This document shows, piece by piece, positions 33,827 through 42,344 of a stretch of DNA of 53,442 nucleotides. Each line of letters starts with the position of its first letter. Positions within the stretch are counted from its first letter, which is position 1. The notes under the pieces are model-generated. The model did not search any database, had not been told where the DNA came from, and saw only the letters and a program-made list of their open reading frames with translations. The DNA comes from Kalymmatonema hyalinum WJT4-NPBG1 (GTDB lineage Bacteria > Cyanobacteriota > Cyanobacteriia > Cyanobacteriales > Nostocaceae): the NCBI GenBank assembly GCA_019359075.1, contig JAHHIB010000062.1, forward strand, positions 1 through 53,442, written 5' to 3'. The translations under genes were made by a program, and so were the position numbers.

Positions 33827-35899
33827 GTGATTCACCACCACGTTTTTCCTAAGTCTTATTGGGCAAAGGATTTACCAGTAAAGCTAATTGCCAACGGTCA
33901 CAAACCATATTCATTCCTCAGTGTAGCAATATTATCAGTGTTTCGTTTTTTCGTTTTGTGTTTCACCACTGGCATGGGAGTGGCATACATGGCAATGCTT
34001 GGGGCAAGCTTTGATGCCGCCATTGCTCAAATGCCCGCAACAACAGATAGAGGGCAGATCGGTGCCAAAACAATGTCTCAGGTTAACGTGCTTTTTGTCA
34101 ACCCAAGTGCTGGGGATGACAAGGTAGGCAATGGTGGTGAAGGCACTCCTTTTAAAACCATCACCCAGGCGCTACAAGTCGCTGGTCCCAACACAGTCAT
34201 TATGCTCTCAAGCGGCACTTACACCGACGGAACTGGAGAGAGTTTTCCTTTGAGACTCAAACCGAATGTTTCCATTCAAGGGGACTCTCGCACTAAAGGA
34301 CGTGGTATTGTGATCCAAGGAGGAGGTGCTTACCTCAGTCGCACCTTTGGCGGTCAAAACGTCACCATTGTAGGCGCAAACCAAGCGAAGTTGACTGGCG
34401 TAACGGTGACTAATCCCAACCCTCGTGGTTACGGTTTATGGATTGAATACAGCAATCCAGTCATTGTGGAAAATACCTTTATTGGCAGTACCCAAGATGG
34501 AATAGCTGTGACTGGCAACAGTGCGCCCACCATTAGCAGTAATTTCTTTTATCAAAATGGGGCGAATGGAATCACAATTTCCGGGAATTCTCGACCGGAA
34601 GTGCGGAAAAACGTGTTTCAAGAAACGGGCTTTGGCATTAATATTACCCAAAATGCTCAGCCGATAGTGGTTGGCAATTCTGTTCAATACAACAGAAGTG
34701 GCATTGTGGTACAAGCGAATGCTCGCCCAATACTACGGAACAATCTCATTCAAGGCAGCAAAGAAGATGGCTTAGTAGCTATTTCTCAAGCGATCCCCAA
34801 TTTAGGCATTGCCTCTGAACCAGGCGGTAATCAGTTTCGCAACAATGCTCGTTACGACATTAACGCCAGCGCTGCCAAACAAATCTTTCCTGCTTTTGGC
34901 AACACTCTTGCCAACAACCGCATCAATGGCAAGGTGGATTTGGCTGGGACAACAGCAGTAGCCGAGGCGGGAATGGGGGGACTCAGCGCAGAGAACCCGA
35001 GGATACAGGAACGCGGGAATTCTTTAGCAAATCTCAGCGCGTCAACAGCAGCGTCAGGGCGTCTCCCCCTAAGCGCATCTTCGAGCAACGCTTCTGGACG
35101 ATTGAACAATCAATTGCAGCCATTATTACCGATCAATTCACCCCTGAGAGCAACTGCTGTCAATCAAAAACAATCTCCTCTCAATTCTGGCTTGCCAACT
35201 CCTAATAGCTTGACAAGGAGTCGGCAAGTTGCCCCAACTGCAAGGTCAATTCAACCACCAGCAAATACATCCAATACATCACAGCAAGCGAATTACGTAC
35301 GTATTTCTCCTAATACCGTAGAATTCACTGCACCCCAAGCGGCAGCTAACACCGTTGATGCGGGAACACAACAAAGCCCAGAGGCAATGAATTTAGAACA
35401 AATGGCTCCGCGTCCTCCCCTCTCGGTATCTGGGCGTCAAGTCCGACAACAAAATGTAACTTCCTATGACCAAGTCGCAGCAGTAGCCGTACAAAGAGCG
35501 TATCAAGGACAGTCGTCATTGCCAACACTAGAAGCTGCACCCGTCGGTAATGCAGCTCTTTTGCCCGTTCCCAATTCCAATATCCCTTTGGGCAATACTG
35601 GCAATATGCGAAAACAACCAGTCGCTCAAAGTTCTTCGACGACTGCGTATGTCGGTAGTCCATCCGCATCGCCTGCTGGGGAAAGTCAAATCAATTTACG
35701 TTACCGAGTCGTAGTTGAAGTACAAAATGAAAAGGATCAAGACTTAGTCAAGTTCCTTGCTCCTGGTGCTTTTCGCACTGTCTGGCGTGGTAAGGGAGTG
35801 ATGCAAGTCGGTGTCTTCAGCACTCGCTATAACGCTGATAACGTCATAAAAATACTTAATAACAACGGTTTAAAAGCTGTGGTTGAGCCAGTAAATTAA
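33827..35899 (+). CDS. Exported DUF1565 beta-helix protein
   Basis: 690 aa from a GTG with AAGGAG (33811-33816) ten bases upstream. A signal-like segment follows a polar N-terminus (LSVAILSVFRFFVLCFTTGMGVAYM, about 30-55). DUF1565 begins near residue 88 (VLFVNPSAGDDKVGNGGEGTPFKTITQAL) and runs into a right-handed parallel beta helix with turns such as NPVIVENTFIGSTQDGIAVTGNSAP. From about 390 to 590 it is a low-complexity, proline/serine/glutamine-rich spacer. The C-terminal 60 residues (YRVVVEVQNEKDQDLVKFLAPGAFRTVWRGKGVMQVGVFSTRYNADNVIKIL) look like a peptidoglycan-binding SPOR-type domain. Surface or periplasmic location is likely; role unknown. It is a paralog of 40511-42064. Confidence 0.85.
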   Translation: MIHHHVFPKSYWAKDLPVKLIANGHKPYSFLSVAILSVFRFFVLCFTTGMGVAYMAMLGASFDAAIAQMPATTDRGQIGAKTMSQVNVLFVNPSAGDDKVGNGGEGTPFKTITQALQVAGPNTVIMLSSGTYTDGTGESFPLRLKPNVSIQGDSRTKGRGIVIQGGGAYLSRTFGGQNVTIVGANQAKLTGVTVTNPNPRGYGLWIEYSNPVIVENTFIGSTQDGIAVTGNSAPTISSNFFYQNGANGITISGNSRPEVRKNVFQETGFGINITQNAQPIVVGNSVQYNRSGIVVQANARPILRNNLIQGSKEDGLVAISQAIPNLGIASEPGGNQFRNNARYDINASAAKQIFPAFGNTLANNRINGKVDLAGTTAVAEAGMGGLSAENPRIQERGNSLANLSASTAASGRLPLSASSSNASGRLNNQLQPLLPINSPLRATAVNQKQSPLNSGLPTPNSLTRSRQVAPTARSIQPPANTSNTSQQANYVRISPNTVEFTAPQAAANTVDAGTQQSPEAMNLEQMAPRPPLSVSGRQVRQQNVTSYDQVAAVAVQRAYQGQSSLPTLEAAPVGNAALLPVPNSNIPLGNTGNMRKQPVAQSSSTTAYVGSPSASPAGESQINLRYRVVVEVQNEKDQDLVKFLAPGAFRTVWRGKGVMQVGVFSTRYNADNVIKILNNNGLKAVVEPVN

Positions 35900-35937
35900 A
35901 AGGGATTCGGTATAGGGGACTGGGTACTGGGAAGAGA

Positions 35938-36114
35938 TTAGACCTCTTGCAAAAATGCTTGAATTGTCATGTTGAGCGGAGCGAAACATAGGCGTGGAGA
36001 TTCCTCGCTACACTGCGTTTCGTATGCGCTAAGGCGCACGCTACGCGTTCACGTAGTGTGCGCTTGCGCTTACAGAATGACATTCACGTTTTTTGACTTT
36101 TGCAAGAAGTCTAA
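35938..36114. repeat. MITE-like element A
   Basis: Ends TTAGACCTCTTGCAAAA and TTTTGCAAGAAGTCTAA are inverted repeats (one mismatch). The core has the common palindromic repeat GTCATGTTGAGCGGAGCGAA ... AGAATGACA, widespread in bacteria, with GC-rich HIP-like inner sequence. Confidence 0.7.
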
Positions 36115-36270
36115 GAGGATGTTTTAAAAGGGTCTTTTGGTGTCATGCTGAACGCAGCGCAGCGGAGTGAAGCATCTCAGTACGTGCCTAAAACTCTAGA
36201 TTCTTCGCTCCACTCCGTTCCGCTCAGAATGACAACTTTATACCTTCTTTGACTTTTAAAACATCCTCTA
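36114..36270. repeat. MITE-like element B
   Basis: Perfect inverted ends AGAGGATGTTTTAAAAG and CTTTTAAAACATCCTCT. The core again has GTCATGCTGAACGCAGCG ... TTCTTCGCTCCACTCCG ... AGAATGACA. It abuts or shares its first base with element A. Confidence 0.7.
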
Positions 36271-36327
36271 ATGGAATCGCTCACAAGCAGCTTTCAACCA
36301 ATTGCTAATGGTAGGCGGCAGTATGTA

Positions 36328-36517
36328 ATACTAAGTTGCAGTCATAGAGACAAGTTGTCATGCTGAGCGTAACGCTAGTGAAGCGTAAGCGCAAAGCGCA
36401 GGCTCCGCCAACGCGCAACGTGTCCCTTTAGGACTCAGCATCTTGCGAGATTCTTCCCTATGCCTGCGGCACGCTACGCGAACGGTCAGAATGACATGTT
36501 TGAACGCAACTTGGTAT
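36328..36517. repeat. MITE-like element C
   Basis: Ends ATACTAAGTTGCAGTCA and TGAACGCAACTTGGTAT are inverted repeats with some mismatches, and the core is GTCATGCTGAGCG ... AGATTCTTCC ... AGAATGACA. The ends differ from those of A and B while the core is shared. Confidence 0.65.
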
Positions 36518-36558
36518 AAAACGTAAAAGCCTTAAGCCCCTCCTAAAATGATTTTGGA

Positions 36559-39500
36559 TCAGCTTGAAAGCAGTTCTTGCATCTGCTCTTTCAAATCCCG
36601 AATATTGTCATCATTTGGGGCGATATCTAATGATCGGTTAAATGACACCAATGCTGTTTGGTAACACTGGAGGGCTTGATCATCATGAGATAAGTCTTTA
36701 AGTAAGTTACTCAAGTTCCGTAGCGCAAGCCCCTTATTGTTGTGAGCATTCACGTAATTGGGAGCAAGTGTCAGAGCAGTATCGTGGGATGCAATAGCTT
36801 GCTCGTACGTAGTCAGTGCTTGTGTGTGCTGCGATAACCTCGACTGTAGGGATGCCAAATTTTTTAGCGCATTCCCCTTGTTGTTGTGAGTATAGACCTG
36901 ATTGGGAGCAAGTGTCAGAGCAGTATCGTAGGATGCAATGGCTTGCTCGTACGTAGTCAGTGCTTGTGTGTGCTGCGATAAGCTCGACTGTAGGGATGCC
37001 AAATTTTGTAGCGCATTCCCCTTGTTGTTATGAGTATAGACGTAATTGGGAGCAAGTGTCAGAGCAGTATCGTGGGATGCAATAGCTTGCTCGTACGTAG
37101 TCAGTGCTTGTGTGTGCTGCGATAACCTCGACTGTAGGGATGCCAAACTTCCTAGCGCATTCCCCTTGTTGTTGTGAGTATAGACCTGATTGGGAGCAAG
37201 TGTCAGAGCAGTATCGTAGGATGCAATGGCTTGCTCGTACGTAGTGAGTGCTTGTGTGTGCTGGGATAACCTCGACTGTAGGGATGCCAAACTTCCTAGC
37301 GCATTCCCTTTGTTGTTATGAGTATAGACGTGATTGGGAGCAAGTGTCAGAGCGGTATCGTAGGATGCAATGGCTTGCTCGTACGTAGTGAGTGCTTGTG
37401 TGTGCTGCGATAACCTCGACTGTAGGGATGCCAAACTTCCTAGCGCATTCCCTTTGTTGTTGTGAGTATAGACGTGATTGGGAGCAAGTGTTAGAGCAGT
37501 ATCGTGGGATGCAATAGCTTGCTCGTAGGTAGTGAGTGCTTGTGTGTGCTGCGATAACCTCGACTGTAGGGATGCCAAATTTTCTAGCGCAATCCCCTTG
37601 TTGTTGTGAGCATACACGTGATTGGGAGCAAGTGTCAGAGCGGTATCGTAAGATGCAATGGCTTGCTCGTACGTAGAGAGTGCTTGTGTGTGCTGCGATA
37701 ACCTCGACTGTAGGGATGCCAAACTTTGTAGCGCATTCCCTTTGTTGAGGTGAGTTACAGTATCATCGGGAGTCAGGCGCAGTTGTAGCTCGTAAGCAGC
37801 GATCGCTTCCAAATATTCCTGTTCTGCTTCTTGATATTGAGACAATGTGACAAAATAATCACCTTCAGCACGTGAAACTCTTCCTAACTGAAGATTGCTT
37901 TGAATTATTAACTCGTTTCTAACTTCTAATAAACTGCGACATTGCTCATAGCGACTCTGCTTTAAAGCTTCCTCAAACTTTTCTACCCACTTATTGACAC
38001 CCCGTTGCCAATCTAAGCGATTAGCATGATAAATCGCTTCTGGCACTTCTCCAAGCTGGCGGTAGTACGTTTCTAACTCCGTATGTGCCTGCTGATGAAT
38101 TGTTTTTATTTCTTCCTGATTTGATTCGTAATCTAAGCGTCGAACCAAATCATGGATACGATACCAATTCTGACCCCGTTGCTGCGCCTCCCATACAAAG
38201 GAGAACTCTGTAAGAATATCGAAAGCGGGCTTGACAGTGTCAAAGCGTAATTTCTGACCCAAGTATTCATAAATTGAAAAATTGAATGCTCGACAAGCAC
38301 TCAGGGCGTGAACGGCATAAGCAATTTTTCGATCTACGTAACTGAGCAAGCGGTTAATGAGTTGAGACGCTTTCTCCTCAAAGCTGGTTGTTAAATCAAA
38401 CGTAGGAAGCACTTGAGATGGTGCAGAAAGCAGTACGACATCGGCACATAAACCCAGTAAAAAGGGATGTACCTGACCTGAAGCATCTAGCGAGTAGTTA
38501 ATAATATTTTGTCTTTGAGTTGCATCCTCAATTCCTGCTAATTGTAAATACTTATTAGCGTCAGTCGGTGAAAGATGATAAACAGAGTGAGCATCAAGGC
38601 AATCTTGAGGAATGGGAAATTTATGAGATTTATCCCATTTCGGTAATTCTCTTCCGGCAACGACTGTTACTATGCCAGATGAGAGTTCCAACTCTGTAAG
38701 AAAATGCCGTAACCATTCATCTTCAGCAAAATAGCGCTCACCTTGAAGAACACCTCGTTCCTCCACACCCCAAAATGCCTCATGAGTATCAAAAACCAGG
38801 ACTATTCTTTCTGGTGCATTTGGTTGAGACATCGCCGCATTTAAATCTTGTGCCAGCAGTTGTGGCAATTCAAAAATTAACTCCCTGTCTACATCCATCT
38901 CTTGAATCGCTTGGACATCTTCCTGCTTCAGTCCTCGCTGTTGTAAGAACAAGAGAAATTTTTCACCCAAATGTTTAGAAAAAAGACCTAAGACTGCTTT
39001 ACCAATAGCACCCCAAGAGGTGTCACTCAAAGCATTACCAATTTCAACTAAAAAGTCGATTTCTTCTTGAGGAAACAGTTCTTTGAGCTTTTCTGCTGAA
39101 AGCTTACCTTTTTGTTTCAAATACCAAACACAAGCGAAGTCAAATAGGGGAAAGCGCAAAGAGTAACCCAATTCTTGAGCTTTAGAGGAGATATTACGGC
39201 GCAGCATCAGTAACCCATAAAAGGGGTCTTGGGGTTGCTCCTCACCAGGTAGTCTTAACCCAAAGTCGTGTAATACCGCTGGCACTTTAATAAAGTCCCA
39301 ATCGTCAGCTTTTTGAGTAATGTATTCTGCTACCTCAACATCAGTTTTGGGTTTGAGTTCTTCCTGCCAAATATCCGACCGGAAACGCTTGCAACATTTT
39401 GTTAATAAAAATTTCAATAAAAGTGATTTCCCATTTCCACCATCACCGTGAAAAAACAAGATTTTTTCTGGAGATGGGTCATCATTGATATATGTCGCAA

Positions 39501-39588
39501 AGATGCGGACTAATCCTTCACGGTTGGTAAATAATTCTAATGCGCGGTTCCCTTCAGTGATAGAGCGTTTTCGGTTATTAAGACTCAT
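36559..39588 (-). CDS. STAND-like P-loop NTPase with C-terminal TPR repeats
   Basis: 1009 aa. Residues 17-60 lead straight into Walker A GDGGNGKS (48-55). Walker B is IVLVFDTHE (about 262-270). A winged-helix/arm region follows (to about 530), as in STAND-type signalling ATPases. A helical linker then joins tetratricopeptide repeats (about 570-1000), seven of which are almost identical 48-residue units (YEQAIASYDTALTLAPNHVY, THNNKGNALG and so on). There is no N-terminal effector domain and no signal peptide. Proteins with this plan act as sensors or regulators, some in antiphage immunity; its target is unknown. It is transcribed after a hypothetical gene 101 bases upstream. Confidence 0.85.
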   Translation of the reverse strand: MSLNNRKRSITEGNRALELFTNREGLVRIFATYINDDPSPEKILFFHGDGGNGKSLLLKFLLTKCCKRFRSDIWQEELKPKTDVEVAEYITQKADDWDFIKVPAVLHDFGLRLPGEEQPQDPFYGLLMLRRNISSKAQELGYSLRFPLFDFACVWYLKQKGKLSAEKLKELFPQEEIDFLVEIGNALSDTSWGAIGKAVLGLFSKHLGEKFLLFLQQRGLKQEDVQAIQEMDVDRELIFELPQLLAQDLNAAMSQPNAPERIVLVFDTHEAFWGVEERGVLQGERYFAEDEWLRHFLTELELSSGIVTVVAGRELPKWDKSHKFPIPQDCLDAHSVYHLSPTDANKYLQLAGIEDATQRQNIINYSLDASGQVHPFLLGLCADVVLLSAPSQVLPTFDLTTSFEEKASQLINRLLSYVDRKIAYAVHALSACRAFNFSIYEYLGQKLRFDTVKPAFDILTEFSFVWEAQQRGQNWYRIHDLVRRLDYESNQEEIKTIHQQAHTELETYYRQLGEVPEAIYHANRLDWQRGVNKWVEKFEEALKQSRYEQCRSLLEVRNELIIQSNLQLGRVSRAEGDYFVTLSQYQEAEQEYLEAIAAYELQLRLTPDDTVTHLNKGNALQSLASLQSRLSQHTQALSTYEQAIASYDTALTLAPNHVYAHNNKGIALENLASLQSRLSQHTQALTTYEQAIASHDTALTLAPNHVYTHNNKGNALGSLASLQSRLSQHTQALTTYEQAIASYDTALTLAPNHVYTHNNKGNALGSLASLQSRLSQHTQALTTYEQAIASYDTALTLAPNQVYTHNNKGNALGSLASLQSRLSQHTQALTTYEQAIASHDTALTLAPNYVYTHNNKGNALQNLASLQSSLSQHTQALTTYEQAIASYDTALTLAPNQVYTHNNKGNALKNLASLQSRLSQHTQALTTYEQAIASHDTALTLAPNYVNAHNNKGLALRNLSNLLKDLSHDDQALQCYQTALVSFNRSLDIAPNDDNIRDLKEQMQELLSS
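36750..37750 (-). repeat. Seven tandem 144-bp repeats inside the TPR region
   Basis: The anchor CTTGCTCGTA recurs at 36798, 36942, 37086, 37230, 37374, 37518 and 37662, exactly 144 bases apart. Units differ at few positions, so they have expanded or been homogenised recently. Flanking units are more diverged. Confidence 0.85.
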
Positions 39589-39688
39589 GTCAACTGTGGA
39601 ATATAGGTCAGTTTTCTGGAATTTCAGTTATCTCCTAGCCTCCACACCTCCACACGTTCTCCTTTGACCGAAAGACTTAAGTGATACT

Positions 39689-40429
39689 TTAGCAATAGCT
39701 ATTGTCATTTCCTATTTCTTCTGAAACGGAAGTGCGTAGACGTCCAGGGATCAGCTTGCCCGAAGGGAGTCGCTTTTCATTAGAAATTGCTTTGAGCTTT
39801 GATGTAAATGACTCTGAAAGAGCGCTTGTTTCTGGAGTAAACTGCCCAATGGGTGGATTGTTGGTAGCGACTGGGAGAAGATCATCCTTTTCTTGGTTTG
39901 CAGGTGGGGAGTGGGAAGTGGGGTGTGAGGGAGATGGGGGAGATGGGGGAGATGGGGAAGATGAGGAAGAGATTCTAATGCTTGAATTTTGTGTGCCCTG
40001 GGGGTAAGAAGGGGATATTATGAATTTTGAATTGATTTCTCCTCCTTGTGCCCGTGTCTCCATAGGATCTGGGGGGAGTGCGGGAACTGAGGTGAGGTTC
40101 TGTGGAAATTTGCTGCAAATCAGGCGTTCAAATTCCATGTTGAAATGAAAAATCGCCTGTCCCCGCCGCTGCCAACATATTAGAATTTGTTGCACCGAAA
40201 TCGCTTTGTAGCGACCTTGATACAGTGCCTCAATCACTGCCAAGTGTAGCCAGTTTCCTGGATATTGCTTTTGCCAAAGGTCAACTAGCTCATTGGCGCT
40301 ATAGCCACTGAGGTCGAAAGTATAGTGAATTAGTAGGGTTATTGCCAAGTCGGCAGAGGTGTCCAAGGCTGGTGTGAACATCTGGGTCTCAGCTTCTGGC
40401 AATAGGCGTAAATCCTGCTCCCATCCCAT
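39689..40429 (-). CDS. Conserved cyanobacterial hypothetical protein upstream of the NTPase
   Basis: 246 aa from the ATG at 40429; the frame extends to a TTG at 40468. The N-terminal 120 residues are conserved-looking (HYTFDLSGYSANELVDLWQKQYPGNWLHLAVIEALYQGRYKAISVQQIL, then RRGQAIFHFNMEFERLICSKFP), suggesting a helical domain. The middle is a serine/proline-rich low-complexity tract written in GGGAGATGG-type DNA repeats. The tail KLKAISNEKRLPSGKLIPGRLRTS is basic and possibly nucleic-acid-binding. I recognise the N-terminal type in cyanobacteria but know no function. It ends 101 bases before the NTPase start, so an operon is possible. Confidence 0.65.
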   Translation of the reverse strand: MGWEQDLRLLPEAETQMFTPALDTSADLAITLLIHYTFDLSGYSANELVDLWQKQYPGNWLHLAVIEALYQGRYKAISVQQILICWQRRGQAIFHFNMEFERLICSKFPQNLTSVPALPPDPMETRAQGGEINSKFIISPSYPQGTQNSSIRISSSSSPSPPSPPSPSHPTSHSPPANQEKDDLLPVATNNPPIGQFTPETSALSESFTSKLKAISNEKRLPSGKLIPGRLRTSVSEEIGNDNSYC

Positions 40430-40510
40430 ACAGCCTATCGTGTTTTTAGCTACAGTTTTGTTTGCCAAGTGTTTCTAAGTATATAAGCGAAGTGCCTTTC
40501 ATTTTACTTT

Positions 40511-42064
40511 TCACGCAGTAGAAGAGGAAACGATATAGGGCGAATTTATATTGGGCGCAAGCGCCGAATCTGTGGAGATTCGCCCGATCGCCACTAATGC
40601 TTGATAAACCATAGCAGCTGCTTCTCCTTGTGTCGCTTCTCGATTTGGCTGGAGTTGTTTAGGATCTGGATAATTCACGATAATTTTGTTTTGGGTGGCG
40701 GTGGCAACTGCGGTGCGGGCATACTCGGGGATCGTATTGCGATCGCTGTAGCTCACTAAAGTATTATCCGCTGCTTTGAGTGCCAATCCATTTACCAAAG
40801 AGACGATGACTTGTAATCGTAGAACATTTTGCCCAGGGCGGAAGGTGCGATCGCTAAATCCCCCAACAAAGCCACCCCGCGCCGCGATTTGAATCGCATC
40901 ATAAGCCCAAAAATCCTTTGGTACGTCCGTAAAATCAGGTGCGGGGTATTTGGGAATGGGGTTAAAGCAAGCCGCAACCAAAGCCGCGTATTGGGCGCGA
41001 GTTATCGGTTTGTCTGGCTCAAAGGTACCATCAGCAAAACCGTGAGTTAAACCCATGCTGATTAATGCCTGGATAAATGGTTCTGCCCAGTGTTCTGCAA
41101 CTTCAGTATCAGAAATCGTATTTACTGCTACTGCTTGGGTAGTGTCCTTTGTTGCTCTGAGCAATTTTACTAAGCCCTTTATTTGGGCAGAATTCAACTG
41201 GTTACCTACGGAAATCAACTGGACAGAGGTCGTATTTTGGACATCAAACTGCCCGTTATTCCGAAAAATGTTACCAGCAGGATCTTGAGTGCTGCCGAGA
41301 TCAGGAGCGGCGTTACCATTGACTAATAGCCCGTTTTGAATATTGTTTTCGATGAGATTATGACGCACTACAGGTCGGGCAGTTCGTGAGAGGGCGATCG
41401 CGTGTCTATTTTCTGATACCGTGTTATTTGCAACCAAAGGGGCAGCAAAGTCACTAATACCTATTCCCAAAACATTTTTTTGCAAAACATTCCGCAGCAC
41501 TTCCCCTTTGCTATTGCGTGCCATGACTAACCCACCAAGACCGTTTTGGACAAACACGTTGTCCTGAATCAGTGGTTTGGCACTACCGCTGACAAACACT
41601 CCCTCCCGACCGCATTTGATAAACGTGTTGTTCGCTAAAGTTGGTGAGGCTGGCTCCTCAAACTGCTGTGCTGTTGATTCAATCCAGACGCCAGTGCCTT
41701 TTTCCATAGGATTTATGACAGTGACGCCCAACAGTTGAGCATCATCTAGTAATAGTAGTGTAATCTTTTGTACACCAAAACTTTCGCTTTTATACTCTCC
41801 ACTTCCGGAAATCACAATGCCTTGACCTTTGGTTGCTTCGTGACCTACTACGATCACGCTCGCTGAAATGACCAGTGGAAAAACCTCTCCACTAGCAGTG
41901 GTGTAAGTTCCAGGTGCGAGCTGAATAATTTTAGGTGTTGTGGTTCCGTTGAGGGCACGGCTGAGAGTTTTGTAGGGGTTTAACCATGTCCCAGTATTGG
42001 CATCATTCCCAATAGCAGGGTTGACGTAAAGAGTGGGTGTGGCAACGAGGGTAGAGTTAACCAT
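40511..42064 (-). CDS. DUF1565 beta-helix protein with S-layer homology repeats, no signal peptide
   Basis: 517 aa. Starts MVNSTLVATPTLYVNPAIGN, straight into DUF1565 (residues 10-270, beta-helix turns such as KPLIQDNVFVQNGLGGLVMARNSKG). The C-terminal 190 residues hold S-layer homology motifs (FIQALISMGLTHGFADGTFEPDKPITRAQYAALV, then FWAYDAIQIAARGGFVGGFSDRTFRPGQNVLRLQ). The start is fixed by an in-frame TAA directly before the ATG, and no signal peptide precedes the domain, which is odd for a surface-anchor domain. Clear paralog of 33827-35899, from which it differs in the C-terminus and lack of leader. Confidence 0.85.
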   Translation of the reverse strand: MVNSTLVATPTLYVNPAIGNDANTGTWLNPYKTLSRALNGTTTPKIIQLAPGTYTTASGEVFPLVISASVIVVGHEATKGQGIVISGSGEYKSESFGVQKITLLLLDDAQLLGVTVINPMEKGTGVWIESTAQQFEEPASPTLANNTFIKCGREGVFVSGSAKPLIQDNVFVQNGLGGLVMARNSKGEVLRNVLQKNVLGIGISDFAAPLVANNTVSENRHAIALSRTARPVVRHNLIENNIQNGLLVNGNAAPDLGSTQDPAGNIFRNNGQFDVQNTTSVQLISVGNQLNSAQIKGLVKLLRATKDTTQAVAVNTISDTEVAEHWAEPFIQALISMGLTHGFADGTFEPDKPITRAQYAALVAACFNPIPKYPAPDFTDVPKDFWAYDAIQIAARGGFVGGFSDRTFRPGQNVLRLQVIVSLVNGLALKAADNTLVSYSDRNTIPEYARTAVATATQNKIIVNYPDPKQLQPNREATQGEAAAMVYQALVAIGRISTDSALAPNINSPYIVSSSTA

Positions 42065-42344
42065 TTAATTGAATAGACAAATTTTAAATAATGACAATAA
42101 TTATGAACGCTAGTTGCTCTAAGCACTCAGAACTATTGCGGGGGATTGAACACGGAAAAAAGCTTGCTTATAACCATTTTCCTCATATTCGAGTCTGTAG
42201 GAGAAGGAAAAACAAACAATACCACACTCAGCACTCGGTAGGGGCGCGGTAGTCGCTGCACCTGTGAACACTCAGGACTGTTTTGGTGATTTATCATGGT
42301 TTGATACATTATCATTTGCAATTCATGCAATTCAAATAAAGCGG

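Larger units (their letters stand above)
35900..36558. other. Intergenic region made of three MITE-like elements
   Basis: 659 bases between the DUF1565 gene and the 3' end of the NTPase gene. Nearly all is taken by the three repeat elements listed separately. About 55 bases between the second and third and the short flanks remain. No gene. Confidence 0.7.

Noticed and set aside
39588-39689. CRISPR array in the 144-bp repeats of 36750-37750
   Set aside because: The repeats are in-frame coding TPR units with no spacers, so they are a protein repeat and not CRISPR.
42264-42344. 27-residue upstream extension of the ABC ATPase
   Set aside because: The family sequence starts at MISVEHLSKIYG (42345); the extension is not similar to known ABC proteins.
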